DNA of 36,964 nt from Methanosphaera sp. SHI613. Its GTDB lineage: Archaea; Methanobacteriota; Methanobacteria; Methanobacteriales; Methanobacteriaceae. Under the pieces are notes generated by a model, which ran no database searches, was not told the DNA's origin, and saw only the letters and a program-made list of their open reading frames with translations. The stretch covers positions 1 through 36,964 of the forward strand of contig MVJJ01000033.1 in the NCBI GenBank assembly GCA_003266145.1, written 5' to 3'. Of this stretch, positions 17,444 to 25,359 are shown in pieces. Each line of letters opens with the position of its first letter. Position 1 is the first letter of the stretch. The position numbers were made by a program, and so were the translations under genes.

Positions 17444-17797
17444 TTATGCCTTCCTATTTAATGCATTATTCCTTCTTTCATCATCTAAGTAAAGTTCAGT
17501 AATTACTAAATTTGATGGGTGAATTGGTTGGTATAATTTTGTTCCATCTTGTTTTTGGCTTGATGCACCATCTACCATTACACGGTAGTTTTTGAGATCT
17601 ACTTTTTCTACTTTACCTTCTGTACCTTTAAAGTCACCACGTACAATTAAAACTTCATCTCCTTTTCTTACAGGGAATGACCTTTTATTGAACTGTTCTC
17701 TTAAACTGTCAGAAAGATGTACACTCATTAAGTCATGACGTTTGTGTAATGGTGCTGTATATAACGCTTTACGTTGTTTTCTTGGTTGTTTTGACAT
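17444..17797 (-). CDS. rpl24: 50S ribosomal protein L24
   Basis: A 117-residue archaeal L24 (eukaryotic L26 homologue) with the KOW motif at VRKGDEVLIVRGDFKGTEGK near 43-62. The N-terminus MSKQPRKQRKALYTAPLHKR is typical. GGTGG lies 5 bases before the ATG at 17797; an upstream TTG at 17815 would overlap L14 and is not supported. Confidence 0.95.
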   Translation of the reverse strand: MSKQPRKQRKALYTAPLHKRHDLMSVHLSDSLREQFNKRSFPVRKGDEVLIVRGDFKGTEGKVEKVDLKNYRVMVDGASSQKQDGTKLYQPIHPSNLVITELYLDDERRNNALNRKA

Positions 17798-17807
17798 AAT
17801 TCCACCT

Positions 17808-18206
17808 TTATACAATTATACTTGCAGCACTACCAATTGCAGGCCAGATATCAGCAGCTTCTTTAGCTATAGGTCCTCTGATTTCTGAACCTTTTAATAC
17901 TCCATCTTCGGTAATGATTACAGCAGCATTATCTTCAAATTTAACTCTAAGACCATTTGCTCTTCTGTATTCTTTCTTCTGGCGTACAACAACAGCGGTT
18001 GTTACTTCTCTTCTCATGTCAGCAGTTCCTTTTTTAACGGAAATTACTACCATGTCACCTACACCAGCTGTAGCAAGTCTTCTTCTTACTCCTTTAAATC
18101 CTTTTACTGAAATAATTTCAACTTCTCGTGCTCCGGTGTTATCAATACATTTTAATCTAGCACCGATTGGAAGGGACTTGGAGACTTTTGATGTAATTGC
18201 TTTCAT
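17808..18206 (-). CDS. rpl14: 50S ribosomal protein L14
   Basis: A 132-residue archaeal L14 (eukaryotic L23 homologue). GARLKCIDNTGAREVEIISV near 16-35 and the signature GDMVVISVKKG and VVVRQKKEYRRANG are clear. AAAGGAG precedes the ATG by about 9 bases. The stop lies 10 bases before the L24 ATG, and the L24 ribosome binding site lies between them. Confidence 0.96.
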   Translation of the reverse strand: MKAITSKVSKSLPIGARLKCIDNTGAREVEIISVKGFKGVRRRLATAGVGDMVVISVKKGTADMRREVTTAVVVRQKKEYRRANGLRVKFEDNAAVIITEDGVLKGSEIRGPIAKEAADIWPAIGSAASIIV

Positions 18207-18211
18207 ATTAT

Positions 18212-18529
18212 TTATTCTCCTTTAACTTCTACTAGCACAAAATGTTTAGTTTTACTTAGTTGTCTGCATTCTGCGATTTTAACAGAATCTCCAACTTTCA
18301 CATCAAGACAATCAGGTTTATGTGCTTGTATTTTAGAATTTCTTTTTTCGTATCTTTCATATTTTTTAATAAACTTATAGAAACTTCTTTCTACAGTAAT
18401 AGTCCTATCTGCCTTATCACTTGTAACTGTTCCTTCTATAACTTGTCCCCTTACAGAGAGTTCACCATGAAATGGACAGTTAGGATCATGACATTCATTT
18501 TCTGGTTCTTTAACATTAATGCCTACCAT
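18212..18529 (-). CDS. rps17: 30S ribosomal protein S17
   Basis: A 105-residue archaeal S17 (eukaryotic S11 homologue). The N-terminal ECHDPNCPFHGELSVRGQV is the archaeal version and the OB-fold core carries GTVTSDKADRTITVERSFYK and the late CRQLSKTKHFVLVEV. GGTGA lies 5 bases before the ATG. It follows the Rpp29 gene with a 4-base gap. Confidence 0.95.
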   Translation of the reverse strand: MVGINVKEPENECHDPNCPFHGELSVRGQVIEGTVTSDKADRTITVERSFYKFIKKYERYEKRNSKIQAHKPDCLDVKVGDSVKIAECRQLSKTKHFVLVEVKGE

Positions 18530-18533
18530 AATT

Positions 18534-18815
18534 TCACCTAATTTTTTTAAATTTCTTTTTTATCCGGTCTTCAGGGCGGGCAACAATAACATTTCCATCG
18601 ATAGATACTTTTTCTCCTTGAGGTAATGTAAATAAAAACACTACATTAGCCTTAGGTATCATCTTTTCAATATCATTTGTTTCTAATGTAATAGTGTTAC
18701 GAGTTTCATCTATTACAATCCCTTTTATTCCTACAAATTCCTTATGACTGCTGTCAATAATTTCGACAGTAAGTCCGATAAGTTCATGTCTGAATACGTT
18801 TTGTGGAGTTATCAT
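18534..18815 (-). CDS. rnp1: ribonuclease P protein component 1 (Rpp29)
   Basis: A 93-residue archaeal Rpp29/Pop4, a protein subunit of RNase P, which trims the 5' leader of tRNA precursors. The Sm-like barrel shows as HELIGLTVEIIDSSHKEFVG near 10-29, GIVIDETRNTITLE near 32-45, and the final GNVIVARPEDRIKKKFKK. GTGAAG lies before the ATG. Location between aIF1 and S17 is conserved in euryarchaea, so tRNA maturation is co-expressed with ribosome synthesis. Confidence 0.93.
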   Translation of the reverse strand: MITPQNVFRHELIGLTVEIIDSSHKEFVGIKGIVIDETRNTITLETNDIEKMIPKANVVFLFTLPQGEKVSIDGNVIVARPEDRIKKKFKKIR

Positions 18816-18843
18816 AAAACTTCACATCTGACTTTGTTTCCCT

Positions 18844-18862
18844 ATCAATAATTAATATTGAT
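18844..18862. repeat. perfect 7-bp inverted repeat in the aIF1-rnp1 gap
   Basis: ATCAATA, a 5-base loop ATTAA, then TATTGAT. It lies inside an 82-base gap (18816-18897) within an otherwise tightly packed block. The stem is all but two pairs A/T, so an RNA hairpin would be weak; a DNA-binding site is also possible. Confidence 0.4.
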
Positions 18863-18897
18863 TGTATATTTGTTTAAATCTTCCCTAAAGGTTGAAC

Positions 18898-19203
18898 CTA
18901 TTTTATCTCTATTGTATCTGAGGAAAAACCCATATTTGCAAGTACTTCTTTAACTTTGCGTTTATGGTCACCTTGTAGTTCAATTTGACCTTTTTTGGAA
19001 GTACCTCCACATGCACATTTGGACTTTAAAGTTTTGGTTAATTCACGTACATCTATATCGTGTTCATCAATTCCTTCAACGATAGTCATTAACTTACCGA
19101 ATCTACGACGTACAGTGTATACTTTAACTTTTTGTACTTCACGTGCAATTTCTTCACATACACATAGATCTTTTGGAAGACCGCATATTTCACAGATTTT
19201 CAT
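18898..19203 (-). CDS. translation initiation factor aIF1 (SUI1 family)
   Basis: A 101-residue SUI1-domain protein that helps the small subunit select the start codon. An N-terminal Cys motif (MKICEICGLPKDLCVCEEI) may bind zinc. The SUI1 core contains RRFGKLMTIVEGIDEHDIDV near 33-52 and SKCACGGTSKKGQIELQGDH near 62-81, followed by VKEVLANMGF. It lies 7 bases after L29. The function in start selection is family knowledge; the cysteine cluster is typical of archaeal members. Confidence 0.93.
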   Translation of the reverse strand: MKICEICGLPKDLCVCEEIAREVQKVKVYTVRRRFGKLMTIVEGIDEHDIDVRELTKTLKSKCACGGTSKKGQIELQGDHKRKVKEVLANMGFSSDTIEIK

Positions 19204-19210
19204 CTCTAAT

Positions 19211-19417
19211 TTATTCTCCCTGTTGTTTATTTTCGTTCATTATAGTAAGAACACGGGCAATAGTTCTTCTAGTTTCTTTAATTTTACCAGGATTATCTAC
19301 TCCAGATACTGATCCTTTACTAATTAAAGTGTTATATTCAGCATGAAGTTCATTTAATTTAGCTTCTAAATCTGTAGAGCTTAAATCCCTTAGTTCTTTA
19401 CTTCTTAAAATAACCAT
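19211..19417 (-). CDS. rpl29: 50S ribosomal protein L29
   Basis: A 68-residue L29 made of two helices (LRSKELRDLSSTDLEAKLNE and the terminal IKETRRTIARVLTIMNEN), full length for the family. It lies near the peptide exit tunnel and is part of the docking site for the translocon. GAGG lies 8 bases before the ATG. It follows S3 by 13 bases. Confidence 0.95.
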   Translation of the reverse strand: MVILRSKELRDLSSTDLEAKLNELHAEYNTLISKGSVSGVDNPGKIKETRRTIARVLTIMNENKQQGE

Positions 19418-19430
19418 AAGTAATTCCTCA

Positions 19431-20375
19431 TTATTCAGATTTATTAAATTTAAGATGAATTGCTTCTACTTTTTCTTTCAATTTACTGAATGCTGAAGGT
19501 TCCATGGAAGATAACTCTTCTTTATTGGTTATTTTTTGATAAATTTTTTCTTCTTCATCATTTAATTTATCAAGGTTTTCTTTGATTTTAGGAATTATTT
19601 CATCTTCAAATTTTTGAATATGTTCTTTAATAAATCCTTCATCAGCTTCTTCTTCAGTAATTTCTTCAGTTTCAGCTTCTTCGGTAATTTCATCTAAAAT
19701 ATCTTCACCAGTTATTTCTTCAACAATTTCAGATTCTTGTGTTTCTTCAACTGTTTCTTCTGTTTTAGCAACATCAGATTCTACTGGTTCTGCTATTTCG
19801 ATGTAATCAGGTAATACTACTTCAGGAGGCATGATTCTTACGTATACTCCAAGTACCCCTGGTTTTAATTGAGCTGTAGCAAATCCTTCTTTAACGTGTT
19901 TAATTGATGGTTCTCCACATTTTTTAATGTAACCTTCATTAAATTTAGCACATGCAGAACGTGAACCTCTAATTTTACCGCTGATTGTTACTTCTACACC
20001 TTGAGCACCAGCACCCATAATTCTTCTGATGATTGAGTATGCTACTCTTCTGAAATGCATTCCTCTTTCTAACATTGAAGAAATTTTGTTTGCCATGATT
20101 CTAGGGTTTAATTCAGCAACTTCCACTTCTTTAACTTCAACTTGTGGGTTTTCTAAGTCGAAATCATTTTTAAGTGTTTTTGTTATAGATCTTACGGTTT
20201 TTCCACCTCTACCTATAACCATTCCTGGTTTTTCAGCGTAAACAAGAACTATGGTACCTACTGGTGTAACTTGAATATCCATTCCACCATATCCTGCTCT
20301 TTCGAGTTTAGTTTCAAGATATTCATCGATTCTTGTTCTTTTTAATCCTTCTCTAACGAAATCTTTTTCAATCAT
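19431..20375 (-). CDS. rps3: 30S ribosomal protein S3 with long acidic C-terminal extension
   Basis: A 314-residue S3. The KH domain with VIGRGGKTVRSITKTL is at 53-68 and the S3 C-terminal domain runs to about residue 194 (GVYVRIMPPEVVLPDYIEI). The remaining 120 residues are a strongly acidic, Glu/Thr/Ile-rich linker (for example EEAETEEITEEEADEGF) that ends in a charged, probably helical or coiled-coil tail (residues 249-314). The core alone would be a normal S3. GGGGGAGG lies upstream of the ATG. Acidic S3 tails occur in some archaea; what this one binds is unknown. Confidence 0.95.
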   Translation of the reverse strand: MIEKDFVREGLKRTRIDEYLETKLERAGYGGMDIQVTPVGTIVLVYAEKPGMVIGRGGKTVRSITKTLKNDFDLENPQVEVKEVEVAELNPRIMANKISSMLERGMHFRRVAYSIIRRIMGAGAQGVEVTISGKIRGSRSACAKFNEGYIKKCGEPSIKHVKEGFATAQLKPGVLGVYVRIMPPEVVLPDYIEIAEPVESDVAKTEETVEETQESEIVEEITGEDILDEITEEAETEEITEEEADEGFIKEHIQKFEDEIIPKIKENLDKLNDEEEKIYQKITNKEELSSMEPSAFSKLKEKVEAIHLKFNKSE

Positions 20376-20381
20376 GTGTAC

Positions 20382-20846
20382 TTAAGCCTCCCCCAATACG
20401 ACTTGTATATGTGTTGTAGGTGTATTTGATGGGCTTGCTCTTCCAAATGCTCTTGGAGTCCAACCTCTTATAATAACCCCTCTGTTAGCAGATACATGAA
20501 CTAATTTAAGGTTTTCTACATCTAATTCTTGATTTTCTGCATTTGCTTCAGCATTTTCTAAAACTCTTAAAATTGCAGTTGCTGCTTTAACAGGGTATCT
20601 ACCAGAAGGCCATCCTTTTAAATCACTTCTGTGACCAACTTTCTTGTTGTGTCTTTTGAAAGGTACCACTGCTTTTTTAGCAATAACATCTTCTAAGTAT
20701 GCTTTTGCATCTTCTAAATACATATTACGAATAGTTCTACATATTTCCACTGAATGTTTAGGAGAAATTTTAAGACCATGACTTGATGCTTTAGCAATTT
20801 TTTCATTTTCTTTTGCTTGGTATGAATAAGTGTTTTTCTTTGCCAT
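20382..20846 (-). CDS. rpl22: 50S ribosomal protein L22
   Basis: A 154-residue archaeal L22 (eukaryotic L17 homologue) lining the exit tunnel. It begins MAKKNTYSYQAKENEKIAKA, the SGRYPVKAATAILRVLENAE helix follows in the middle, and the C-terminal hairpin is seen in RGWTPRAFGRASPSNTPTTH. AAGGAGA lies 9 bases before the ATG. It is 6 bases upstream of S3. Confidence 0.96.
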   Translation of the reverse strand: MAKKNTYSYQAKENEKIAKASSHGLKISPKHSVEICRTIRNMYLEDAKAYLEDVIAKKAVVPFKRHNKKVGHRSDLKGWPSGRYPVKAATAILRVLENAEANAENQELDVENLKLVHVSANRGVIIRGWTPRAFGRASPSNTPTTHIQVVLGEA

Positions 20847-20863
20847 ACTAATCTTCTCCTTAT

Positions 20864-21274
20864 TTATTTAAGTGGAACAAACATTGATGATCTTGTAGCA
20901 CCCATACCAGGGTCTCCGTGTTGTACTCTTGATCTGGTTTGTGCGAATTCTCCAAAGTAGCATCCAATCATTTCAGGTTGAATTGTTACTTCTACGAAAT
21001 CTTGACCATTATAAATTCCAAATGTTAAACCTACCATATTAGGAAGTACAATCATATCACGACAATGTGTTTTGATAACTATTGGTTTTCCACTTTTGTT
21101 TTCGATATTTTTAACTTTTTCGATTCTGTTTAGAACTTTTTCTTGTTCAGGTAAGAATCCTCTCTTGAGAGATCTTCTTTGTCTTGATGGTAATAATTCA
21201 ATTACTTCATCAAGGGACATTTCTTGAAGCTCTTCAAGTGTATATCCTCTAAATTTAAATATTTTACGAGCCAA
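20864..21274 (-). CDS. rps19: 30S ribosomal protein S19, TTG start
   Basis: A 136-residue archaeal S19 (eukaryotic S15 homologue) located in the small-subunit head. The C-terminal signature VTIQPEMIGCYFGEFAQTRS and VQHGDPGMGATRSS is clear, and LPSRQRRSLKRGFLPEQEK is archaeal. The start codon is TTG at 21274, 7 bases after AGGAGGC; the next ATG would remove the conserved MARKIFKFRGYTLEEL. It follows L2 by 12 bases. Confidence 0.94.
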   Translation of the reverse strand: MARKIFKFRGYTLEELQEMSLDEVIELLPSRQRRSLKRGFLPEQEKVLNRIEKVKNIENKSGKPIVIKTHCRDMIVLPNMVGLTFGIYNGQDFVEVTIQPEMIGCYFGEFAQTRSRVQHGDPGMGATRSSMFVPLK

Positions 21275-21286
21275 TTAAGTGCCTCC

Positions 21287-22012
21287 TTATCGTCTTCTAC
21301 CAGTACGTTTAGCTGCTATAGAACCAACTTTTCTTCCTGCAGGTGCATGTCTGGAAATTGTTGTTGGTCTTCCTGGGTGTTGTCTGTTACCTCCACCGTG
21401 TGGGTGGTCTACTGCGTTCATCGCTACACCTCTAACAGTCATCATCTTCTTACCTTTAGCTTTAAGTGCGTGATATCTGTTACCAGCTTTAAGGAATGGT
21501 TTATCTTTTCTTCCTCCACCAGCAACTACACCTACGGTTGCTCTGCTGTTAGGGTTAAATGCTTTTAATTCACCTGATGGTAATTCAATCATTGCTTTAC
21601 CTACATCATGGGTAATTAATGAAGCATATGTACCTGATGATCTAACGAATTTTCCTCCGTCTCCAGGGTTATTTTCTATGTTATAAACTGGAGTTCCTTC
21701 AGGAATTTCACTTAATGGTAATGTGTTTCCTGGTTGAACTGGTGCTGATACACCGTATTCTATTTCATCATCTATTGCAATACTTTCTGGTGCTAGAACT
21801 AATTTTTCTTCACCATTTTCGAATTTTACAACTGCAACAGGTGCTGATCTTCCAGGATCATGGATAATATCAGTTACTAATCCTTTGATACTACCGTCTT
21901 TTTCATAAGCATCATATGATCTGTATGATACTTTCCCTCGGAATCTGTGAGATGAACTACGGTATGTTGGAGTTCCTCGACCTCTTCTTTGTATAATCAA
22001 TCTTTTTCCCAT
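21287..22012 (-). CDS. rpl2: 50S ribosomal protein L2
   Basis: A 241-residue archaeal L2 (eukaryotic L8 homologue) near the peptidyl transferase centre. The diagnostic element AVDHPHGGGNRQHPGRPTT lies near residues 200-218, and an OB-fold followed by an SH3 barrel precedes it. The first residues (MGKRLIIQRRGRGTPTYRSS) are typical. AGGAGG lies 6 bases before the ATG. Confidence 0.97.
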   Translation of the reverse strand: MGKRLIIQRRGRGTPTYRSSSHRFRGKVSYRSYDAYEKDGSIKGLVTDIIHDPGRSAPVAVVKFENGEEKLVLAPESIAIDDEIEYGVSAPVQPGNTLPLSEIPEGTPVYNIENNPGDGGKFVRSSGTYASLITHDVGKAMIELPSGELKAFNPNSRATVGVVAGGGRKDKPFLKAGNRYHALKAKGKKMMTVRGVAMNAVDHPHGGGNRQHPGRPTTISRHAPAGRKVGSIAAKRTGRRR

Positions 22013-22037
22013 AATAATCCTCCTAAGTCAATTAAAA

Positions 22038-22298
22038 TTAGAATACTCCCATTCTAACTGCAATGTCCTCAGCAGCATCTGCTTCTTTTAATTGAATTGA
22101 TGCAACTTTTTCTCCTCTAGGAGTAATATGAGTATTTACTTTAAGAACTTCTACTTCGTATAAGTCTTGGAAAGCTTGTTTTATAACTCTTTTATTAGCA
22201 GATCGGTGTACCACAAATGCAATTCTGTTGTTGTCATATATGTCATTCATGGTTTTTTCTGATAATTGTGGTTTTATTATTACTGAATATGGATCCAT
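22038..22298 (-). CDS. rpl23: 50S ribosomal protein L23
   Basis: An 86-residue archaeal L23 beginning MDPYSVIIKPQLSEKTMNDI, with NRIAFVVHRSANKRVIKQAF and VLKVNTHITPRGEKVASIQL. L23 forms the exit-site docking platform for SRP and SecY. AGGAG precedes the ATG by 9 bases. It lies 5 bases after L4. Confidence 0.96.
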   Translation of the reverse strand: MDPYSVIIKPQLSEKTMNDIYDNNRIAFVVHRSANKRVIKQAFQDLYEVEVLKVNTHITPRGEKVASIQLKEADAAEDIAVRMGVF

Positions 22299-22303
22299 AA
22301 TAA

Positions 22304-23098
22304 CTAACTCCTATTTTGTTGGAATAAATCTCCAAGTTTTTCAATTGCAGATTTGGTATAAATAGTTAATCTTCCTGCGTGTGTTCCTGGTGCAAGTAAC
22401 TCAGCGTTTATGTTGTTTACTTCTACAACATCTACACCAGCATGGTTTCTTGCTCCTAATCTTATACCACGGTCATTACCTACAACTACTAGAGGTCCAG
22501 AAGGTGTTCTGTATTTTCTTCCTCTGAGTTTTCCTTTACCAGATTTGATTTTTCTTCCTTTTTTAGCTCTTAAGATATCATCCATAATACCTAAGTCTTT
22601 GAAGATTTCTCTGGTTTCTTTAGTTGTTTTAACAGTTTCTAATTCATCATCTACAACAAATGGTATTTGTTCTAAATTAGAAATTTGATGTCCTCTTTTT
22701 TCAACTAATTCTTTGTTAGCTGTAGCAGCTATAGCTGATCTGATAGCTAAGAGTCTTTCTTTTCTGTTAATTTTTTCATGGTAAATTGTATTTACTCGTG
22801 GTGGGTGAGCTTTTCTACCTCCAATTGCTTGAGGTACGAATGCTGCTTTGGATCCTGCTGGATGTTTGGAACCTTTTACACGAGGTACCATTGCTGCTCC
22901 TCTACCTGAACCGAATGATTCAGCTGTTGTTCTTTTACCAGCCATTGGGTCTGTTCCCCATGGTTGAATTCTAGCAGTTTGCATTGAGATAACTGCTCTT
23001 TTAATTACATCTGGCCTATATACTTCTTCAAAAATTTGTGGGAGCTCAATTTCGCCAGTTACTTCGCCTTTTAATGAATAAACGTTAACTTTTGCCAT
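22304..23098 (-). CDS. rpl4: 50S ribosomal protein L4
   Basis: A 264-residue archaeal L4 (L4/L1e family). MAKVNVYSLKGEVTGEIELP opens the globular domain; the long rRNA-threading loop includes TTAESFGSGRGAAMVPRVKG and QAIGGRKAHPPRV near 55-95. The C-terminus contains GNDRGIRLGARNHAGVDVVE and TKSAIEKLGDLFQ. GAGAGTGAT ends 4 bases before the ATG at 23098; a GTG at 23107 is inside this site and rejected. Confidence 0.96.
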   Translation of the reverse strand: MAKVNVYSLKGEVTGEIELPQIFEEVYRPDVIKRAVISMQTARIQPWGTDPMAGKRTTAESFGSGRGAAMVPRVKGSKHPAGSKAAFVPQAIGGRKAHPPRVNTIYHEKINRKERLLAIRSAIAATANKELVEKRGHQISNLEQIPFVVDDELETVKTTKETREIFKDLGIMDDILRAKKGRKIKSGKGKLRGRKYRTPSGPLVVVGNDRGIRLGARNHAGVDVVEVNNINAELLAPGTHAGRLTIYTKSAIEKLGDLFQQNRS

Positions 23099-23116
23099 AT
23101 ATATCACTCTCTATAT

Positions 23117-24130
23117 TTAGACTCCCTGTTTTGAAGCTGTGCTTATGTAAGATATTTCAGGAGCTGTAGGGTCTTTACTTGCGTTTCTTACTCCTTTTCT
23201 TAAAACAACTAATCTCTTAGATGGTCCTGGTAATGAACCTTTAACCATTATATAATTGTTTTTAATGAATCCATATTTTACAAATCCACCATCTGGGTTT
23301 ACTAAATCTACCTCAGATGCATCTCCTAATTTTAGGAGTTTTTTATTATATTCTGTTCTTTTATGGTATCCCATTTGACCAGCCATAGCGACGGTCCACA
23401 TAGTCCTGTTAGGTGTCCATGGTCCGATTGAACCAACGTGTCTTTCTATACCACTACGTGCTGCTTTACCATATTGAATTCTTACACCGAATCTTTTTAC
23501 AGGTCCTTGAACTCCTTTACCTTTGGTGGTTGCTATTGCATCAGTGAATTCTCCTTCTTCAAATACATCTTTAGGTGTAATTTCTTTTCCGAGAACGCTG
23601 ATTGCATATTCGAGTTTATCTTCTACAGATTTTCCACCTACTCCGAATTCAAGTACTTCTGGTTTTTTCTTAGGCACACTGGTAAGTTTTGGTTTAGTGT
23701 GAACTAGAACTCGAATTTCATCAATTTCATCAATTCTGTTTCTTAAATTTTCTAATTTAGGTTCTATGTCCTCAAATTTAGGAATTGATATTTTTCTTGA
23801 TAATTCATCGTCTAAATTATCATTTGCAAGTACATCGGTTAATGTCTTTAATCCATATGTTGTTTTTGTGTAAGCTCTAATTCCCAACACTACTAAAGGT
23901 GGTGCCTCTAATATTGTAACTGGAACTGCAAGTTCCATGTTTTCTGTTGGAGAACCTTTTCTAGAATCCAGAGCCGTCACGTGGGTCATACCCACCTTGT
24001 ATCCTGCGAATCCGAGTATTCCAGTTTCCTCTACTTCTGGCCAAGTACTAACACGTGGTGTTTCTCGTGCCACTCTTTTACGAGGACTGAAAGCAACCGA
24101 TCCTTTTCTTGGTTGGTGATGTCTAGTCAT
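23117..24130 (-). CDS. rpl3: 50S ribosomal protein L3
   Basis: A 337-residue archaeal L3, full length for the family. The N-terminus MTRHHQPRKGSVAFSPRKR reaches toward the peptidyl transferase centre; GILGFAGYKVGMTHVTALDS and GKGVQGPVKRFGVRIQYGKA are conserved. GGAG precedes the ATG by about 7 bases. It is the first ribosomal gene of the block, after a 64-base gap from the SPOUT methylase gene. Confidence 0.97.
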   Translation of the reverse strand: MTRHHQPRKGSVAFSPRKRVARETPRVSTWPEVEETGILGFAGYKVGMTHVTALDSRKGSPTENMELAVPVTILEAPPLVVLGIRAYTKTTYGLKTLTDVLANDNLDDELSRKISIPKFEDIEPKLENLRNRIDEIDEIRVLVHTKPKLTSVPKKKPEVLEFGVGGKSVEDKLEYAISVLGKEITPKDVFEEGEFTDAIATTKGKGVQGPVKRFGVRIQYGKAARSGIERHVGSIGPWTPNRTMWTVAMAGQMGYHKRTEYNKKLLKLGDASEVDLVNPDGGFVKYGFIKNNYIMVKGSLPGPSKRLVVLRKGVRNASKDPTAPEISYISTASKQGV

Positions 24131-24194
24131 GTTATTTTCTCCTTATGTTTACAAAATTAATTTTATTGTGTTATTTACATTATTCCACAAAGTA

Positions 24195-25013
24195 CTAATC
24201 GTTTCTTAACGCATTGAATATTGATAAAGTACTAGCAATTGCCTCTTCTGTCCGTACTGTTTCAGTACCCTGACTACATATAGTATTCAGCACAAAATCT
24301 AATTTACGTTCATTTATCATGGTGTTAATTCCAGAATATGGACCACCAAATAAAATAGCAACATGTTGAGCTTGATTGATACTGGATTGAACCTCTGGTA
24401 AAATAGAGTTAATAGTAGGAGCATATTTTGATGTACCAATAACCAAATCAGGCTTTGATTTCATCATGGTTATGCTTTCAGAGAGGTTACTGTCACTAGT
24501 TATTGTCTCATATCCCCAATAAACATTTTCCGGTTTATCAGGTTCAATTAATATTTCTTTACCAAATTTTTCTATGCGAAAACTCAGTACTTTATTTACA
24601 CTTAGCTTTTCTTTGCATAATGCAAGACGGTCTACACCAATGTCGACCATAGTGCCCTTTCGAACACGTTTTTTTGTTAATCCTTGTCTGTAGTCGCCAA
24701 CTTTGACATCCTCAGACGATGGATGATGTGGTGTCCTAAGTGGTGGAAGTATTCCTACATTCTTCAGTTCCTTTGAAATAGGAAATACCTGCTTACGCAA
24801 GTATTGTGGCGTATTCATATACTCGAGAATAGTCTTCATATACAAGGCATCTTCTCTAGAGCCACCATCCGAATTATCATTGTAAATAACAATATTGTCT
24901 GCCCTAAATAAGGCAGCATATCTTCCGATTAATCCAACTTTATACGTTCTAACTTTTGAATCTTTTGATTCTGCCAAAAAACTGTTTGGCACAAATATTG
25001 ATAATTTCTCCAT
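24195..25013 (-). CDS. SPOUT-family RNA methylase (DUF171 / COG2106 type)
   Basis: A 272-residue protein of the DUF171 family, which has a SPOUT (knotted) methyltransferase fold and includes human SPOUT1/CENP-32. The knot region is the C-terminal third: VAILFGGPYSGINTMI near 216-231, and NTICSQGTETVRTEEAIAST near 244-263 for S-adenosylmethionine binding. An OB-like insertion lies near 105-160 (GDYRQGLTKKRVRKGTMVDI). Its position before L3 is conserved in archaea and suggests rRNA modification during ribosome assembly; the modified base is not evident from sequence. No Shine-Dalgarno is seen and a TATA-like element is centred 26-27 bases upstream of the ATG, so the message may be leaderless. 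Confidence 0.85.
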   Translation of the reverse strand: MEKLSIFVPNSFLAESKDSKVRTYKVGLIGRYAALFRADNIVIYNDNSDGGSREDALYMKTILEYMNTPQYLRKQVFPISKELKNVGILPPLRTPHHPSSEDVKVGDYRQGLTKKRVRKGTMVDIGVDRLALCKEKLSVNKVLSFRIEKFGKEILIEPDKPENVYWGYETITSDSNLSESITMMKSKPDLVIGTSKYAPTINSILPEVQSSINQAQHVAILFGGPYSGINTMINERKLDFVLNTICSQGTETVRTEEAIASTLSIFNALRND

Positions 25014-25035
25014 ATTTAAAAGTTTGTATTTAAAC

Positions 25036-25043
25036 CTATAAAA
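25036..25043 (-). promoter_or_regulatory. TATA box placed for a leaderless SPOUT methylase transcript
   Basis: TTTATAGG on the minus strand, preceded by an A-rich BRE-like CTAAAAC. Its centre is 26-27 bases before the A of the ATG at 25013, the usual distance to an archaeal transcription start. No ribosome binding site lies between. Confidence 0.4.
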
Positions 25044-25114
25044 GTTTTAGGAAGAAGTTATGAATTGGAATACTATATTATATATTACTTTACAACAATA
25101 TATATACTTACCTA

Positions 25115-25129
25115 TTTATACGGTATAAA
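25115..25129. promoter_or_regulatory. palindrome TTTATAC-G-GTATAAA upstream of the ribosomal superoperon
   Basis: Perfect 7-base arms around one central base, about 100 bases upstream of the first gene of the block, with TATA-like sequence on both sides. This could be an operator or a symmetric promoter element. Confidence 0.4.
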
Positions 25130-25300
25130 AATAGTTATTTTTTTTATAATTCCGAAAAAAATTTCTCTCAGGAAAACATTTCAAAAATTACATTTTTCAA
25201 GATAAGTATATATAGTTGTATGTTCATAATAATTTAAAAAATTTTTGTAAAAAAGATTACATCACACAGAACATTATTCCAGTAATTTTAAATCAAATCC

Positions 25301-25345
25301 AAAAAAAATAATGTCAAAAATCTAAAAAAAGAAAATATAAAAAAA
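25301..25345 (-). terminator. terminator of the FdhA-like operon
   Basis: Three T-runs on the minus strand (7, 7 and 8 bases), beginning 14 bases after the stop of the MvhD-like gene. Confidence 0.5.
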
Positions 25346-25359
25346 TGGTATTATTCTAC

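Larger units (their letters stand above)
25014..25359. other. promoter region of the ribosomal superoperon and end of the FdhA-like operon
   Basis: A 346-base AT-rich spacer between two minus-strand units. The right part carries the terminator of the MvhD-like gene (25301-25345). The left part carries a palindrome (25115-25129), several TATA-like elements (25036-25043; about 25098-25107; about 25143-25152) and no credible gene. Confidence 0.6.
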
